A DNA stretch of 48,144 nt from contig CATOJE010000022.1 in assembly GCA_951800145.1 (NCBI GenBank), forward strand, positions 1-48,144. The letters run 5' to 3'. The number at the start of each line of letters is the position of its first letter. The stretch's first letter is position 1. The notes under the pieces were generated by a model. That model did not search any database, was not told where the DNA came from, and worked only from the letters and a program-made list of their open reading frames with translations. The DNA comes from an uncultured Lachnospiraceae bacterium. Its GTDB lineage: Bacteria; Bacillota; Clostridia; Lachnospirales; Lachnospiraceae. The position numbers were made by a program, and so were the translations under genes. Below, one piece after another: positions 1-8,502 of this stretch.

Positions 1-110
1 GTTCTGAATTTTTCTCAAATCCAAGGCCAAACCACAGGCCTTGTTTTCTTGAATTTTCAGGGTTTGTGTATTGTTCAGTCTTTAATTTTCAAGGTTCGTT
101 TTATAAATAG
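1..110 (-). other. Possible rRNA-operon leader or spacer at window edge
   Basis: On the minus strand, downstream of the two tRNA-Ser genes, the sequence reads ACCTTGAAAATTAAAGAC followed by a TGAACAATAC-like run. This resembles the ACCTTGAAAACTGAAC element commonly found just before 16S or between 16S and 23S rRNA genes in Clostridia. No mature rRNA sequence lies inside the window, so the call is inference from resemblance only. No protein gene is visible here. Confidence 0.3.
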
Positions 111-133
111 ATATGATATCTGGCGATATCAAA

Positions 134-222
134 CGCAGAAGGAGGGATTTGAACCCTCGCGCCGCTATTAACGACCTACTCCCTTTCCAGGGGAGCCCCT
201 TCAACCACTTGGGTACTTCTGC
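134..222 (-). tRNA. tRNA-Ser (anticodon GGA)
   Basis: Read on the minus strand, this 89-nt segment forms a cloverleaf: a 7-bp acceptor stem GCAGAAG/CTTCTGC, an anticodon stem CTCCC/GGGAG with loop CTGGAAA, a long serine-type variable arm, and a T arm with GGTTCAAATCC. The discriminator base is G, as usual for tRNA-Ser. CCA is not encoded; the next bases are TTT. It decodes UCC/UCU and lies 48 nt downstream of the other tRNA-Ser, probably in the same transcript. Confidence 0.95.
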
Positions 223-270
223 AATGGTTGATTCAACACTTTTATTTAAATTTATCATCCTTTGTCCAAA

Positions 271-356
271 CGGAGAGAGTGGGATTCGAACCCACGCGCC
301 CTTGCGGACAAACGGTTTTCAAGACCGCCTCGTTATGACCACTTCGATATCTCTCC
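271..356 (-). tRNA. tRNA-Ser (anticodon TGA)
   Basis: Minus-strand cloverleaf of 86 nt: acceptor stem GGAGAGA/TCTCTCC, anticodon stem GCGGT/ACCGT (one G-T pair) with loop CTTGAAA, a long class II variable arm typical of serine tRNAs, and T arm GGTTCGAATCC. The discriminator is G and CCA is not encoded. It decodes UCA and wobble serine codons. A strong promoter sits 15 nt upstream, and tRNA-Ser(GGA) follows downstream. Confidence 0.95.
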
Positions 357-370
357 AAATGTGCTTTCAA

Positions 371-399
371 ATTTTATCAAAGAATTTCACATTTGTCAA
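371..399 (-). promoter_or_regulatory. Sigma-A promoter for the tRNA-Ser pair
   Basis: On the minus strand TTGACA (399-394) and TAAAAT (376-371) are separated by 17 nt, ending about 15 nt before the mature tRNA-Ser(UGA) 5' end. Confidence 0.8.
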
Positions 400-575
400 G
401 AACTTTTTTCTCTTAATTTACCACTTTTTCGGCAAGAAATCTTAGATTCTACAGCATTCCCTACACTCTGTTTTCTCAGAGCGACTTGATTATTCTAGCA
501 TACCTTTCCAGTTCTGTCAACCGCTTTTTTCTATTTTTTTCACACTTTTTTGCAGCGGCTGTATCCCTTCAGATA

Positions 576-1283
576 TCAGCCTAAAAGCGCCTCTGCCACC
601 ATCAGATCCTCTGGTGTTGTCACCTTGATATTCCGATAGTCTCCCTCCACCAGCTTCACTGAATGGGTTGCCATCTTCTCCACGACCATGGCATCATCGG
701 TAATTCCCTCCTGGAATTCTGACTGGCTCATCATCCTTTCATATGCCTGGAAAATCAGCTCAAAGAGGAATGCCTGAGGTGTCTGAATCTGCCACAGCTG
801 CTTCCTGTCCGGGGTCCCGGCCGCAAATCCATTTCCATCACTGACCTTGATGGTATCCTTTACTGGCATTCCCGCCACACAGGCCTGGAAATCCGCTGCG
901 CCCTGGATCGCCCTCCGGATCACTGCTTCCGAAACCAGCGGGCGGGCCCCATCATGAATCAGCACATACTCCGGCGCCGCCCCCGGTTCCCTTCCAAATT
1001 CCTTCAGCCCCTCATACACCGAATGGTATCGCTCCCTGCCTCCGCAGACAACTGCTTTTACCTTAGAAAAGCCATAAGCTTTCACAATCTCTCTCTCGCA
1101 GTATCTAAGCTCCTGCTCCCCGGTAACTAAGACAATTTCTTCCACAGGGCTGCTCTGAAAAGCCTCCAGGGAATAACATACCAGCGGCTTTCCCTTCAGC
1201 TCCAAAAACTGCTTTGCCACCGCTGCATGCATCCGTTTCCCCTGGCCGGCAGCTAGCACCACTGCCCCAATCTTCCCTTTCAT
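576..1283 (-). CDS. ispD: 2-C-methyl-D-erythritol 4-phosphate cytidylyltransferase
   Basis: 235 aa, the usual IspD length. The enzyme joins CTP and MEP to give CDP-ME in the cytosolic MEP pathway to isoprenoids. The N-terminus carries the CTP-binding glycine-rich loop LAAGQGKRM (residues 10-18); the HDGARPLV segment in the middle holds the Asp-Ala-Arg cluster used in substrate binding; TPQAF, TDDA and the C-terminal NIKVTTPEDL (with the conserved Lys) complete the family signature. It is the last gene of the minus-strand operon, starting 13 nt after tsaD. About 90 nt of T-rich sequence follows it before the tRNA promoter; no clear intrinsic terminator is seen. Confidence 0.95.
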   Translation of the reverse strand: MKGKIGAVVLAAGQGKRMHAAVAKQFLELKGKPLVCYSLEAFQSSPVEEIVLVTGEQELRYCEREIVKAYGFSKVKAVVCGGRERYHSVYEGLKEFGREPGAAPEYVLIHDGARPLVSEAVIRRAIQGAADFQACVAGMPVKDTIKVSDGNGFAAGTPDRKQLWQIQTPQAFLFELIFQAYERMMSQSEFQEGITDDAMVVEKMATHSVKLVEGDYRNIKVTTPEDLMVAEALLG

Positions 1284-1296
1284 TCCTTGCCTCCTG

Positions 1297-2319
1297 CTAT
1301 CTCTGCCCCAGCTTTAAATTAGGGACTGCATTCAGATCCCATCCGCTGATATTTCCTTTCTGGTACTCGTAATATCCGGCCACCCCGATCATCGCCGCAT
1401 TATCGGTACAGTAAATCGGCGATGGATAATAAAAGGTAATCCCTGCTTTCCTGCAGGCCTCCTTCATCCCTGCCCGCAGCGCTGTATTAGATGCTACGCC
1501 TCCAGCGATGGCAAGCTTATCATAGCCATATTCCAGAGCCGCCGCTACTCCGCGGCTGACCAAGGAGTCCACTACTGAATTCTGGAAGGATGCCACTAAA
1601 TCCGGCACACAGATCTCCTCTCCTGTCATTTTGGCATGATTAATATAATTTAATACGCAGGATTTTAAGCCGCTGAAGCTGAAATCATAGGGAGAGCCCT
1701 CCACCTTCCCCCGCGGGAATTCAATGGCATGGGGATTCCCCTCCCTGGCTGTCTTATCCACCTTTGGTCCACCGGGATATCCAAGGCCCACGGCTCTGGC
1801 CACCTTATCAAAGGCCTCCCCCGCCGCATCATCTCTGGTCCGGCCCAGGATTTCAAATTCTCCATAATTCTTTACAATTACCAGATGCGTATGGCCGCCG
1901 GAAACAATCAGGCACACAAACGGCGGCTCCAAATCCGGATGCTCGATAAAGTTAGCAGAGACATGACCCTCGATATGGTGAACGCCGATCAGCGGCTTCT
2001 TTGCCCCATAAGCGATAGCCTTAGCCTCCGCTACCCCCACTAAAAGAGCCCCCACCAGACCAGGGCCGTAGGTTACCGCGATGGCGGTCATCTCCTCTAA
2101 TTTCATCTGTGCCTCTGTAAGAGCGCTTTCAATTACCTGATTTATCTCCTCGATATGCTTTCGGGAGGCAATCTCCGGCACCACTCCGCCATACAGGGTG
2201 TGCAGATCAATCTGAGAAGAAATCACATTCGAGAGAACCGTCCGCCCATTCTTCACCACAGACGCCGCCGTCTCATCACAGGAGCTTTCAATCCCTAAGA
2301 TATACACATCTTCCTTCAT
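1297..2319 (-). CDS. tsaD: tRNA N6-adenosine threonylcarbamoyltransferase TsaD
   Basis: 340 aa from the ATG at 2319. TsaD transfers the threonylcarbamoyl group from TC-AMP to A37 of ANN-decoding tRNAs, working with TsaB and TsaE, both encoded in this operon. The start GIESSCDET and the metal-binding HIEGH motif are diagnostic, as are SGGHTHL and the C-terminal GGVASN and DNAAMIG segments. An in-frame GTG at 2331 would add MWKG, but it is only a few bases from its GGAAG sequence, while the same GGAAGG is about 11 nt from the ATG at 2319, so the ATG is preferred. It follows rnz within a few bases. TsaC/Sua5, needed to make TC-AMP, is not in the window. Confidence 0.95.
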   Translation of the reverse strand: MKEDVYILGIESSCDETAASVVKNGRTVLSNVISSQIDLHTLYGGVVPEIASRKHIEEINQVIESALTEAQMKLEEMTAIAVTYGPGLVGALLVGVAEAKAIAYGAKKPLIGVHHIEGHVSANFIEHPDLEPPFVCLIVSGGHTHLVIVKNYGEFEILGRTRDDAAGEAFDKVARAVGLGYPGGPKVDKTAREGNPHAIEFPRGKVEGSPYDFSFSGLKSCVLNYINHAKMTGEEICVPDLVASFQNSVVDSLVSRGVAAALEYGYDKLAIAGGVASNTALRAGMKEACRKAGITFYYPSPIYCTDNAAMIGVAGYYEYQKGNISGWDLNAVPNLKLGQR

Positions 2320-2337
2320 ACCCTTCCACACCTTCCA

Positions 2338-3252
2338 TCACTGCTCATCTTCAAATCTAAGCTCCAGGCTCCATCCATCTCTGGCTGCCTTGGCAGCCGG
2401 AAAGATTTCCCGCACCTCATCCATATACTCCTCCGGCCTTGTTAAAGAAGGGCTGTAATGAGTCAGCCACAAAGCCTTTGGATTCGCCTCCTTCGCCAAT
2501 GCCGCCGCCTCATAAAAGGTCATATGCTTATATTCCCTGGCTTTCGCCGCCTTATCTTTTTCCCCGTACATCCCTTCACATACCATCAGATCCGCATCCC
2601 TCGCATACTCTGCAATCACTGGAACCGGGCGGGTATCCGTGCAATATGTCACCTTAATCCCCTTCCGCGCAGGTCCAAGGACCATATCCGGTGTGTACCT
2701 TTTTCCCTCTGCTTCAATGATCTCCCCCTTCTGAAGGCGGGACCAGAATCTCTGGGGAATTTCCTGCTCTCTGGCCCGCTCTACGCAAAACCTCCCGGCC
2801 CGGAGAATGGAAATCCCATATCCATAGCAGATCACATTGTGGTTCACCCGGTATGCATCTACTGCATACGGCCCTAATCGAAGGCGATAGCGGGGTTCCG
2901 TTAATTCGATAAAGCGCAGCTCAAAGGGCAGCTCCGGAGCTATGGTGCGAAGAGCTCCCACCACCTTCTCCAGCCCTTTAGGGCCTATAAGAGTCAGAGG
3001 CTCGGTCCTCTCTGCATTTCCCATAGTTAGGAGCAGCCCCGGCAGCCCGCTGATATGATCTGCATGATAGTGGGTAAAGCAGATGAAGTCAATGGGCTTC
3101 GGACTCCACCCCTTTTCCTTAAGCGCCACCTGTGTCCCCTCACCGCAGTCGATCAGCAGATTGCTTCCCCCGCAGCGGGTCATGAATGATGTCAGCCAGC
3201 GATATGGCAGCGGCATCATCCCCCCTGTCCCCAACAGACAGATATCTAACAT
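2338..3252 (-). CDS. rnz: Ribonuclease Z (tRNA 3'-processing)
   Basis: 304 aa, the normal short-form RNase Z length. A metallo-beta-lactamase fold enzyme that cuts the 3' trailer from tRNA precursors. The zinc-binding HxHxDH motif is present as THYHADH, with downstream conserved histidines in NHNVICYGY, the aspartate in YCTDTRP and a late TFYEAA/WLTHYSPS segment. RNase Z matters most for tRNAs whose CCA is not encoded, as with both tRNA-Ser genes in this window. It lies between an 80-aa zinc-ribbon protein and tsaD, in a run of tRNA-related genes. Confidence 0.93.
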   Translation of the reverse strand: MLDICLLGTGGMMPLPYRWLTSFMTRCGGSNLLIDCGEGTQVALKEKGWSPKPIDFICFTHYHADHISGLPGLLLTMGNAERTEPLTLIGPKGLEKVVGALRTIAPELPFELRFIELTEPRYRLRLGPYAVDAYRVNHNVICYGYGISILRAGRFCVERAREQEIPQRFWSRLQKGEIIEAEGKRYTPDMVLGPARKGIKVTYCTDTRPVPVIAEYARDADLMVCEGMYGEKDKAAKAREYKHMTFYEAAALAKEANPKALWLTHYSPSLTRPEEYMDEVREIFPAAKAARDGWSLELRFEDEQ

Positions 3253-3331
3253 AATATGTCCTCTCTTTTTCTATATTCCTGTGAGGGAAGCTCTGCATAC
3301 TTTGGAATATGCCGAATCCGGCTGATTCAAA

Positions 3332-3574
3332 TCACAAATATTCCGTCTGCTCCTCCACCTCTACAGCAATTCTAAACTGGTTTACCCAGTCATCATAGCA
3401 ATTCTCGCATAAATCAAAATGGTGGATTTCCCCATCCTTTTCCGAGAAGAAATCCCAGCTGTGATCAAACAGCAGTCCGCCCTCCCGCAAAATTCCATTC
3501 TCAACCACCATTTTCTTTCCGCATTTGTTGCAGATCACAGTCTCCAGCTGTCCGTTTTTACTGATACGTCTCAT
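3332..3574 (-). CDS. Small zinc-ribbon-like protein, function unknown
   Basis: 80 aa. Not recognised beyond a likely zinc site: CNKCGKKM near residue 15 and CENCYDDW near residue 57 give two CxxC pairs suited to one Zn ion. The rest is acidic and soluble, with no signal peptide or membrane segment. The start codon is preceded by a GAGGATGTT-like sequence. It sits 79 nt before rnz and 121 nt after rimI on the same strand, so it is likely a passenger of the tRNA/ribosome modification operon. Such small zinc ribbons can bind RNA or protein, but nothing here shows which. Confidence 0.7.
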   Translation of the reverse strand: MRRISKNGQLETVICNKCGKKMVVENGILREGGLLFDHSWDFFSEKDGEIHHFDLCENCYDDWVNQFRIAVEVEEQTEYL

Positions 3575-3695
3575 AACATCCTCACCTTTCTTAAAATCAG
3601 CAGTCGCTTCTGCATTTCAGGAAACCATACATTTCCCATGAGCCAAGTATAACGCAGATTTTGTCGATTTTAAGTGGTAAATGTTTCATAGTACC

Positions 3696-4133
3696 CTAAA
3701 GCCTTCGGTTCCACATGATGATAGCATCCTCTTTCGGATTCCTGTAATAGTCCTTCCTGCGGGCCTCCTCCAGAAAACCCGCGGAAATATAAAGCCTTCT
3801 GGCCGGAAGATTGGACTCCCGCACCTCCAGCGTTATAGCCCCAGCCCCTCTGTCCTTTGAAAATTTTACCAGAGCTTCCAGCAGTTTTCTTCCCCGGCCC
3901 ATCCCCCGAAAGGCCTCCAGAACAGCGATTCTCTGGATCTCTCCTTCCCCCGCGATTACGCAGGCAGCTCCATAGCCTGTCAGTATCCCCTCCTCCTCTG
4001 CCGCCAGGAGGATATTCCAGGGACTTTTCAGGCTTTCCTCTAAAAGCCTTCGCGACCAGCTCTCTCGAAAGCAGGAGGCATCTATAAGCGATGCCAGTTC
4101 TAAGTCTTCCTCACACATCAGCCGGATGTTCAC
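3696..4133 (-). CDS. rimI: Ribosomal protein bS18 alanine N-acetyltransferase RimI
   Basis: 145 aa GNAT enzyme. The acetyl-CoA pyrophosphate loop is RGMGRG (motif A, near residue 78). The tail LYISAGF, RRKDYYRNPKEDAIIM matches the RimI subgroup, in which the Tyr-Tyr and Asp-Ala motifs are typical. RimI acetylates the N-terminal alanine of ribosomal protein S18 in E. coli; other targets are possible in Clostridia. Its ATG overlaps the tsaB stop by 4 nt, indicating translational coupling. The tsaB-rimI-tsaD neighbourhood is widely conserved in Gram-positive bacteria, which supports the name. Confidence 0.9.
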   Translation of the reverse strand: MNIRLMCEEDLELASLIDASCFRESWSRRLLEESLKSPWNILLAAEEEGILTGYGAACVIAGEGEIQRIAVLEAFRGMGRGRKLLEALVKFSKDRGAGAITLEVRESNLPARRLYISAGFLEEARRKDYYRNPKEDAIIMWNRRL

Positions 4134-4828
4134 AGCAAAGTCCCTTCTCTCTCCCGCTCCGCCTGAGGCTTTCTGAGATATTCCGGCTTATGCTCTGCGG
4201 CAGTCTCCATCCTTCCGGCTTCCATATAAAGCATGCCAAGGGCTGCCACCGATGCCGCCCTCTGGCGGCTGCTCTGAGCCGGGGCAAAGGAATAAGGGGC
4301 AGCAAGTCTCTCCTGGATGGTATCTCGATATACAGGAACCCCATCCCCTAGAAAGATTACCCTTTCTCCTCTGTCATTCAGCTCACCTAACAGCTGGTTC
4401 ATATCCATGGCGCACTGCTCCTTTACCACATCCAGCTCCTGCTCTACATAATAGAGCCCGGTATATACCTGATTTCTCCTGGCATCCATAATCGGGCAGA
4501 TCAGTGCACTGCTTCCCCATAAGTTATAGGCCATGGCATCTACTGTAGGAATGTGTAGCAACGGCTTTTTTAATGCCAGTCCCAGCCCCTTGGCAGTGGC
4601 TGAACCGATCCGCAGCCCGGTAAAGGAGCCTGGCCCTGCTGAAACTGCAATCCCGTCAATGGTTTCCAATTCCAGCTCCAAAAGTCTTACCATCTCATCC
4701 AGCATAGGCAGAAGGGTTTGAGAATGAGTTTTTTTATAATTTACCGTATATTCTGCTGTAAGGATCCCATCGGTCACCAGTGCCACACTGGCTACCAGAG
4801 AGGAGCTCTCGATCCCCAATATTCTCAT
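4130..4828 (-). CDS. tsaB: tRNA threonylcarbamoyladenosine biosynthesis protein TsaB
   Basis: 232 aa, ASKHA-fold paralogue of TsaD that acts as the non-catalytic dimer partner of TsaD in t6A synthesis. The N-terminus MRILGIESSS and the segment GPGSFTGLRIG are family hallmarks; the metal-binding histidines of TsaD are absent, as expected. It overlaps tsaE upstream by 4 nt and rimI downstream by 4 nt, so the three are translated together. Confidence 0.93.
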   Translation of the reverse strand: MRILGIESSSLVASVALVTDGILTAEYTVNYKKTHSQTLLPMLDEMVRLLELELETIDGIAVSAGPGSFTGLRIGSATAKGLGLALKKPLLHIPTVDAMAYNLWGSSALICPIMDARRNQVYTGLYYVEQELDVVKEQCAMDMNQLLGELNDRGERVIFLGDGVPVYRDTIQERLAAPYSFAPAQSSRQRAASVAALGMLYMEAGRMETAAEHKPEYLRKPQAEREREGTLL

Positions 4829-5301
4829 ATCCTGCCTCCCTCTGTCGAAGCTGCATCAAAGGCTGCCCCCGGCTCCCCATAAACTATGGTGATCCTTCGA
4901 TAGTCAAAGCCCTGCTCCAGATCCTTTTCTATGGTAATCCAAACTGCCTGCGCCGGTATCAGCTCGCGGATAAGCCCTGGCCATTCCACCAGGCAGACGC
5001 CTTTTCCATAAAAGCAATCCTCATATCCGATCTCCTCCATCTCCTCCACATCACTAATACGGTATACATCAAAGTGATAGAGGGGAAGCCTTCCCTCCTC
5101 ATAGGACTGCAGGATGGTAAAGGTGGGGCTGTTTACCGGCTCCCGGATCCCAAGCCCCCTGGCAAAGCCCTGGGTAAATACCGTCTTTCCCACTCCCAGA
5201 TCCCCATTCAGGCAGTAAATCTGGCCTGGGGCCGCCCCTTTCCCCAGCGCTTCCCCCAGGAGGAAGGTATCCTCCGGGCTCTGTGTTATCATCGTTTTCA
5301 T
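4825..5301 (-). CDS. tsaE: tRNA threonylcarbamoyladenosine biosynthesis ATPase TsaE
   Basis: 158 aa P-loop ATPase that binds the TsaB-TsaD complex and resets it during t6A formation. Walker A is GDLGVGKT (about residues 29-36); NSPTFTI is the switch I region; YHFDVYR and the later LVEWP are conserved TsaE blocks. It starts 21 nt after the YcxB-like gene and its stop overlaps the tsaB start (4 nt). Confidence 0.93.
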   Translation of the reverse strand: MKTMITQSPEDTFLLGEALGKGAAPGQIYCLNGDLGVGKTVFTQGFARGLGIREPVNSPTFTILQSYEEGRLPLYHFDVYRISDVEEMEEIGYEDCFYGKGVCLVEWPGLIRELIPAQAVWITIEKDLEQGFDYRRITIVYGEPGAAFDAASTEGGRI

Positions 5302-5322
5302 GCTTTGCTCCCTTTAACATAG

Positions 5323-5832
5323 TTACACGCCTCTGCAGCGGGCCTTCGGCAGCTTCTCCCGGACCAGCTTCCGAAATGCCTCTTCCTCACTGCCCATAGA
5401 ACTTCGGGGGATCAATGACGCATGGGCCCTGTCGCCATAAATGATCACCATATCCCCCACCATCTCGATCCGGCTGATATCCTCCCAGGGAATCTGTCCG
5501 CCTTCCCCGCCCTGGGCAACCTCCACCCCTTCCTCTGAAAAGGTCAGCTGGAGAGGAGGCTGCTTTTCCAGCTCCTTCGCCTGGCGCAGCGCCTTCGGAT
5601 ACAGCATGGCAGGCTGCCAGATTACAAATAAAAATATAATAAACACTAATAACAGTCTCTGGAACAGCTCCAGCATATCCCACCGGGTAAGCAGAAGGAA
5701 TGCGGATCCGCCCACTAATATCAAGTTGACGCCGCCCCGGATCCCTTTATTGGCATAGATCATTGAAAACTTCCATAGCTCCTTTGCCGTGGGCTTTGTG
5801 GTAAATGTAAGGCTAGTCTTTCTGTCTTCCAT
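5323..5832 (-). CDS. YcxB-like membrane protein
   Basis: 169 aa. Two hydrophobic segments at about residues 36-50 and 58-75 are joined by a short turn, followed by a soluble C-terminal domain of about 90 residues containing LTFSEEGVEV and IPWEDISRIE. This layout, two helices then a beta-rich tail with a WEDI motif, is that of the YcxB-like family of unknown function. It lies between tex (13 nt upstream) and tsaE (21 nt downstream), so it is co-transcribed, but the operon does not reveal its role. Confidence 0.75.
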   Translation of the reverse strand: MEDRKTSLTFTTKPTAKELWKFSMIYANKGIRGGVNLILVGGSAFLLLTRWDMLELFQRLLLVFIIFLFVIWQPAMLYPKALRQAKELEKQPPLQLTFSEEGVEVAQGGEGGQIPWEDISRIEMVGDMVIIYGDRAHASLIPRSSMGSEEEAFRKLVREKLPKARCRGV

Positions 5833-5845
5833 GGTTTATCTCAGC

Positions 5846-8233
5846 TCAATCCTTTCTGGAAAGATTTCTCCCCATCCCGGCGAAAATCCCGCTGTTGGGG
5901 ATATAGACATTCCCCTCCTGGCGGCGCTCCCTTTTTTTATTCTGTGATTTCCCGGAAGCCGCCCTTTCCGCCGTATTTTTATGATTTTGAGAGCGGCCTT
6001 CCTTCCCGGTTCTCTTTCCCGCTTCCTGAGAGCGCCCGACACTGTCAGGCTTTTTCTTCCCTTCCCGCGGCTTTCCAAAGGCTCCCTTTTCCCCTTCCTC
6101 CTCCAGCTTCATAGACAGGCTGATCCGCTCCTTCGCCACATCCACAGAGAGCACGCGCACATCCACGATATCCCCTACGCTGACTGCCTCCAGGGGATGC
6201 TTGATAAAGCGTGTGGTAAGTTCCGAAATATGAACCAGCCCGTCCTGGTGCACGCCGATATCTACAAACGCGCCGAAGTCAATCACATTCCGCACCGTCC
6301 CCTTTAAGATCATCCCAGGCTTCAAATCCTTCAGATCCATCACATCCGTCCGCAGAATGGGCTTAGGCATCTCATCTCTCGGATCCCGGCCCGGGCTGGA
6401 AAGCTCCTTCACAATATCCCGAAGTGTGGGCTCCCCGACTCCCAGCTCCTCGGCCATCCTGCCATAATCCCGGATGGAAAGATGGCTGGGGCCTTTTAAG
6501 ATCGCTTCTGCGGTCATTCCCATTTTCTCCAAAAGCCTTTCTGCGGCATGATAGCTCTCCGGATGGACTCCCGTATAATCAAAGGGGTTCTCCCCATTCT
6601 GAATCCGGAGGAAGCCGGCGCACTGCTCAAAGGCCTTTGGCCCCAGCTTCGCCACCTTTAACAGCTGCTTCCGGTTCGTAAAGGCGCCATTTTCTTCCCG
6701 ATAGGCTACAATATTTTTTGCCAATGCCTTGCTGATGCCGGAAATGTATTCCAAAAGGGCGGGGGAGGCAGTATTTAAGTCCACCCCTACCCGGTTCACA
6801 CAGTCCTCCACCACACCGCCCAGGGTCTCGCTTAAGTGCTTCTGGTTCATATCATGCTGATACTGGCCCACGCCAATGGCCTTAGGCTCGATCTTTACCA
6901 GCTCTGCAAGGGGATCCTGGAGCCGGCGGGCGATGGAAGCCGCGCTTCTCTGGCCCACGTCAAACTGAGGGAATTCCTCTGTGGCCAGCTTGCTGGCAGA
7001 ATAGACAGAGGCTCCCGCCTCATTGACGATCACGTACTGAACCTTTTGCGGAATCTCCTTTAGCAGCTCTACTATAATCTGCTCCGATTCTCTGGAGGCT
7101 GTACCGTTCCCCACGGAGATCAGCGTGATGTTGTATTTCTCAATCAGCTTCTTCAAAATCCTTTTGGACTCTTCTACCTTATTCTGAGGGGCTGTGGGAT
7201 AGATCACCACTGTATCCAGCACCTTGCCTGTCGGATCCACCACTGCCAGCTTACAGCCGGTCCGGAATGCGGGATCCCAGCCTAATACCACCTGGCCGGC
7301 AATGGGCGGCTGCATCAAAAGCTGCTCCAGGTTCTTCCCAAATACCTTAATCGCGCCTTCCTCTGCCCGCTCTGTCAGCTCATTGCGGATCTCCCGCTCA
7401 ATGGCAGGAGCTATCAGGCGGCTGTAGCTGTCCTCAATGACAGCTGAAAGAATCGGCGCAGTGTACTGGTTTTCCTCTGGTATCACCTGCTTCTCCAGAT
7501 AGCGTAAAATCCGCTCCTTGGGCGCGCTTATCTTCACAGTCAGCACCTTCTCCGCCTCTCCCCGGTTCAATGCCAGGATCCGGTGCCCCGCCGCCTTAGC
7601 CACCGGCTCCTCAAAATGATAGTACTGCTCATATACGGTCTGTGCCTTATCGTCCTTGGCCTCAGATAAAATCACCCCTTCCTGCATGGTGATATCCCGT
7701 ATGTACGTCCGGTATCCGGCATGATCCGATATCTGCTCAGCGATAATATCCTTCGCTCCCCCGATAGCTTCCTCCGGGGTACTTACTCCCTTTTCCTCAT
7801 CCACAAACTCCCAGGCCTTCTCCTTTGCCGGAATATCTGCTGTGCCATCCATCAGCCACTGGGCCAGGCCCTCTAAGCCCTTTTCCTTGGCAATGGTGGC
7901 TCTGGTGCGGCGCTTCGGACGGTAAGGGCGATATAAATCCTCCACAGCTACCAGCGTCTTTGCCTCCAGGATTTGCTTCTCCAGCTCTGGCGTCAGCTTT
8001 TCCTGCTCTCGTATGGTGGAAATCACCTGCTCCTTTTTCTCCTCCAGATTCCGCAGATACTTCAGACGCTCATCCAGCTTGCGCAATATCTCATCATTAA
8101 GAGAGCCAGTGGCCTCCTTCCGGTATCTGGCAATAAAGGGGATGGTATTTCCTTCATCAATCAGCTTCACTGCTGCTTCCACCTGGCCGCGTCCGATCTG
8201 CAGCTCTTCCTGTAACGCATTTATAATATCCAT
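5846..8233 (-). CDS. tex: Tex-family RNA-binding transcription accessory protein
   Basis: 795 aa. Tex proteins bind nucleic acids and are linked to transcription and RNA turnover. Domain order: N-terminal helical HTH-like region (1-200), YqgF/RNase H-like domain around residues 325-450 (beginning LGWDPAFRTGCKLAVVDP), helix-hairpin-helix region around 490-560 (GVDLNTASPALLEYI), and a C-terminal S1 domain near 640-715 (GTVRNVIDFGAFVDIG, VHQDGLVHIS). After S1 there is an unusual 70-residue basic low-complexity tail rich in Lys, Arg, Gly and Ser, likely disordered and RNA-binding. First gene of the operon; a promoter lies 38 nt upstream. Confidence 0.93.
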   Translation of the reverse strand: MDIINALQEELQIGRGQVEAAVKLIDEGNTIPFIARYRKEATGSLNDEILRKLDERLKYLRNLEEKKEQVISTIREQEKLTPELEKQILEAKTLVAVEDLYRPYRPKRRTRATIAKEKGLEGLAQWLMDGTADIPAKEKAWEFVDEEKGVSTPEEAIGGAKDIIAEQISDHAGYRTYIRDITMQEGVILSEAKDDKAQTVYEQYYHFEEPVAKAAGHRILALNRGEAEKVLTVKISAPKERILRYLEKQVIPEENQYTAPILSAVIEDSYSRLIAPAIEREIRNELTERAEEGAIKVFGKNLEQLLMQPPIAGQVVLGWDPAFRTGCKLAVVDPTGKVLDTVVIYPTAPQNKVEESKRILKKLIEKYNITLISVGNGTASRESEQIIVELLKEIPQKVQYVIVNEAGASVYSASKLATEEFPQFDVGQRSAASIARRLQDPLAELVKIEPKAIGVGQYQHDMNQKHLSETLGGVVEDCVNRVGVDLNTASPALLEYISGISKALAKNIVAYREENGAFTNRKQLLKVAKLGPKAFEQCAGFLRIQNGENPFDYTGVHPESYHAAERLLEKMGMTAEAILKGPSHLSIRDYGRMAEELGVGEPTLRDIVKELSSPGRDPRDEMPKPILRTDVMDLKDLKPGMILKGTVRNVIDFGAFVDIGVHQDGLVHISELTTRFIKHPLEAVSVGDIVDVRVLSVDVAKERISLSMKLEEEGEKGAFGKPREGKKKPDSVGRSQEAGKRTGKEGRSQNHKNTAERAASGKSQNKKRERRQEGNVYIPNSGIFAGMGRNLSRKD

Positions 8234-8270
8234 ATAATACCTCTCATTTTTGCGGATTGTTTTACGCCTT

Positions 8271-8299
8271 ATTATAATTCATCTGGGCAGCTTTGGCAA
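8271..8299 (-). promoter_or_regulatory. Sigma-A promoter for the tex-ispD operon
   Basis: Minus strand TTGCCA (8299-8294), 17-nt spacer, TATAAT (8276-8271). The ATG of tex is about 30 nt from the expected start site. It is back to back with the promoter of the DUF4190 gene. Confidence 0.75.
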
Positions 8300-8306
8300 G
8301 CCCGTC

Positions 8307-8335
8307 TGGACAAGTCGCGGATTTCGTGCTACAAT
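8307..8335 (+). promoter_or_regulatory. Probable sigma-A promoter for the DUF4190 gene
   Basis: TGGACA (8307-8312), 17-nt spacer, TACAAT (8330-8335). This would give a leader of about 160 nt before the gene at 8503. The leader contains a perfect short hairpin at 8414-8434. Confidence 0.55.
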
Positions 8336-8413
8336 CGTTACTATTCACGGCCAGCAGCCCGCCAGGCGTTTCATGTGAATGAAAGTCACGTGCCCCCAGG
8401 GCAGCGGCGCCAG

Positions 8414-8434
8414 AATGGTCAAAATGACCATTTT
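8414..8434 (+). promoter_or_regulatory. Leader hairpin, possible attenuator
   Basis: AATGGTCA and TGACCATT flank a three-base AAA loop, giving an 8-bp stem followed by TTCTG. It lies in the untranslated leader between promoter and gene. As a DNA palindrome it could equally be a dimeric repressor site; the T-run is too short for a confident terminator. Confidence 0.35.
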
Positions 8435-8502
8435 CTGTGCACCTTGTTGCTGTAAACAGCAGGGCCGAAAACAGTAACAATACGGAAGCAGGAGGATAAC
8501 TC

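Noticed and set aside
1729-2043. ORFs opposite tsaD, tex, secA and other housekeeping genes
   Set aside because: They lie wholly antisense to well-conserved genes, lack SD sequences and show no recognisable domains.
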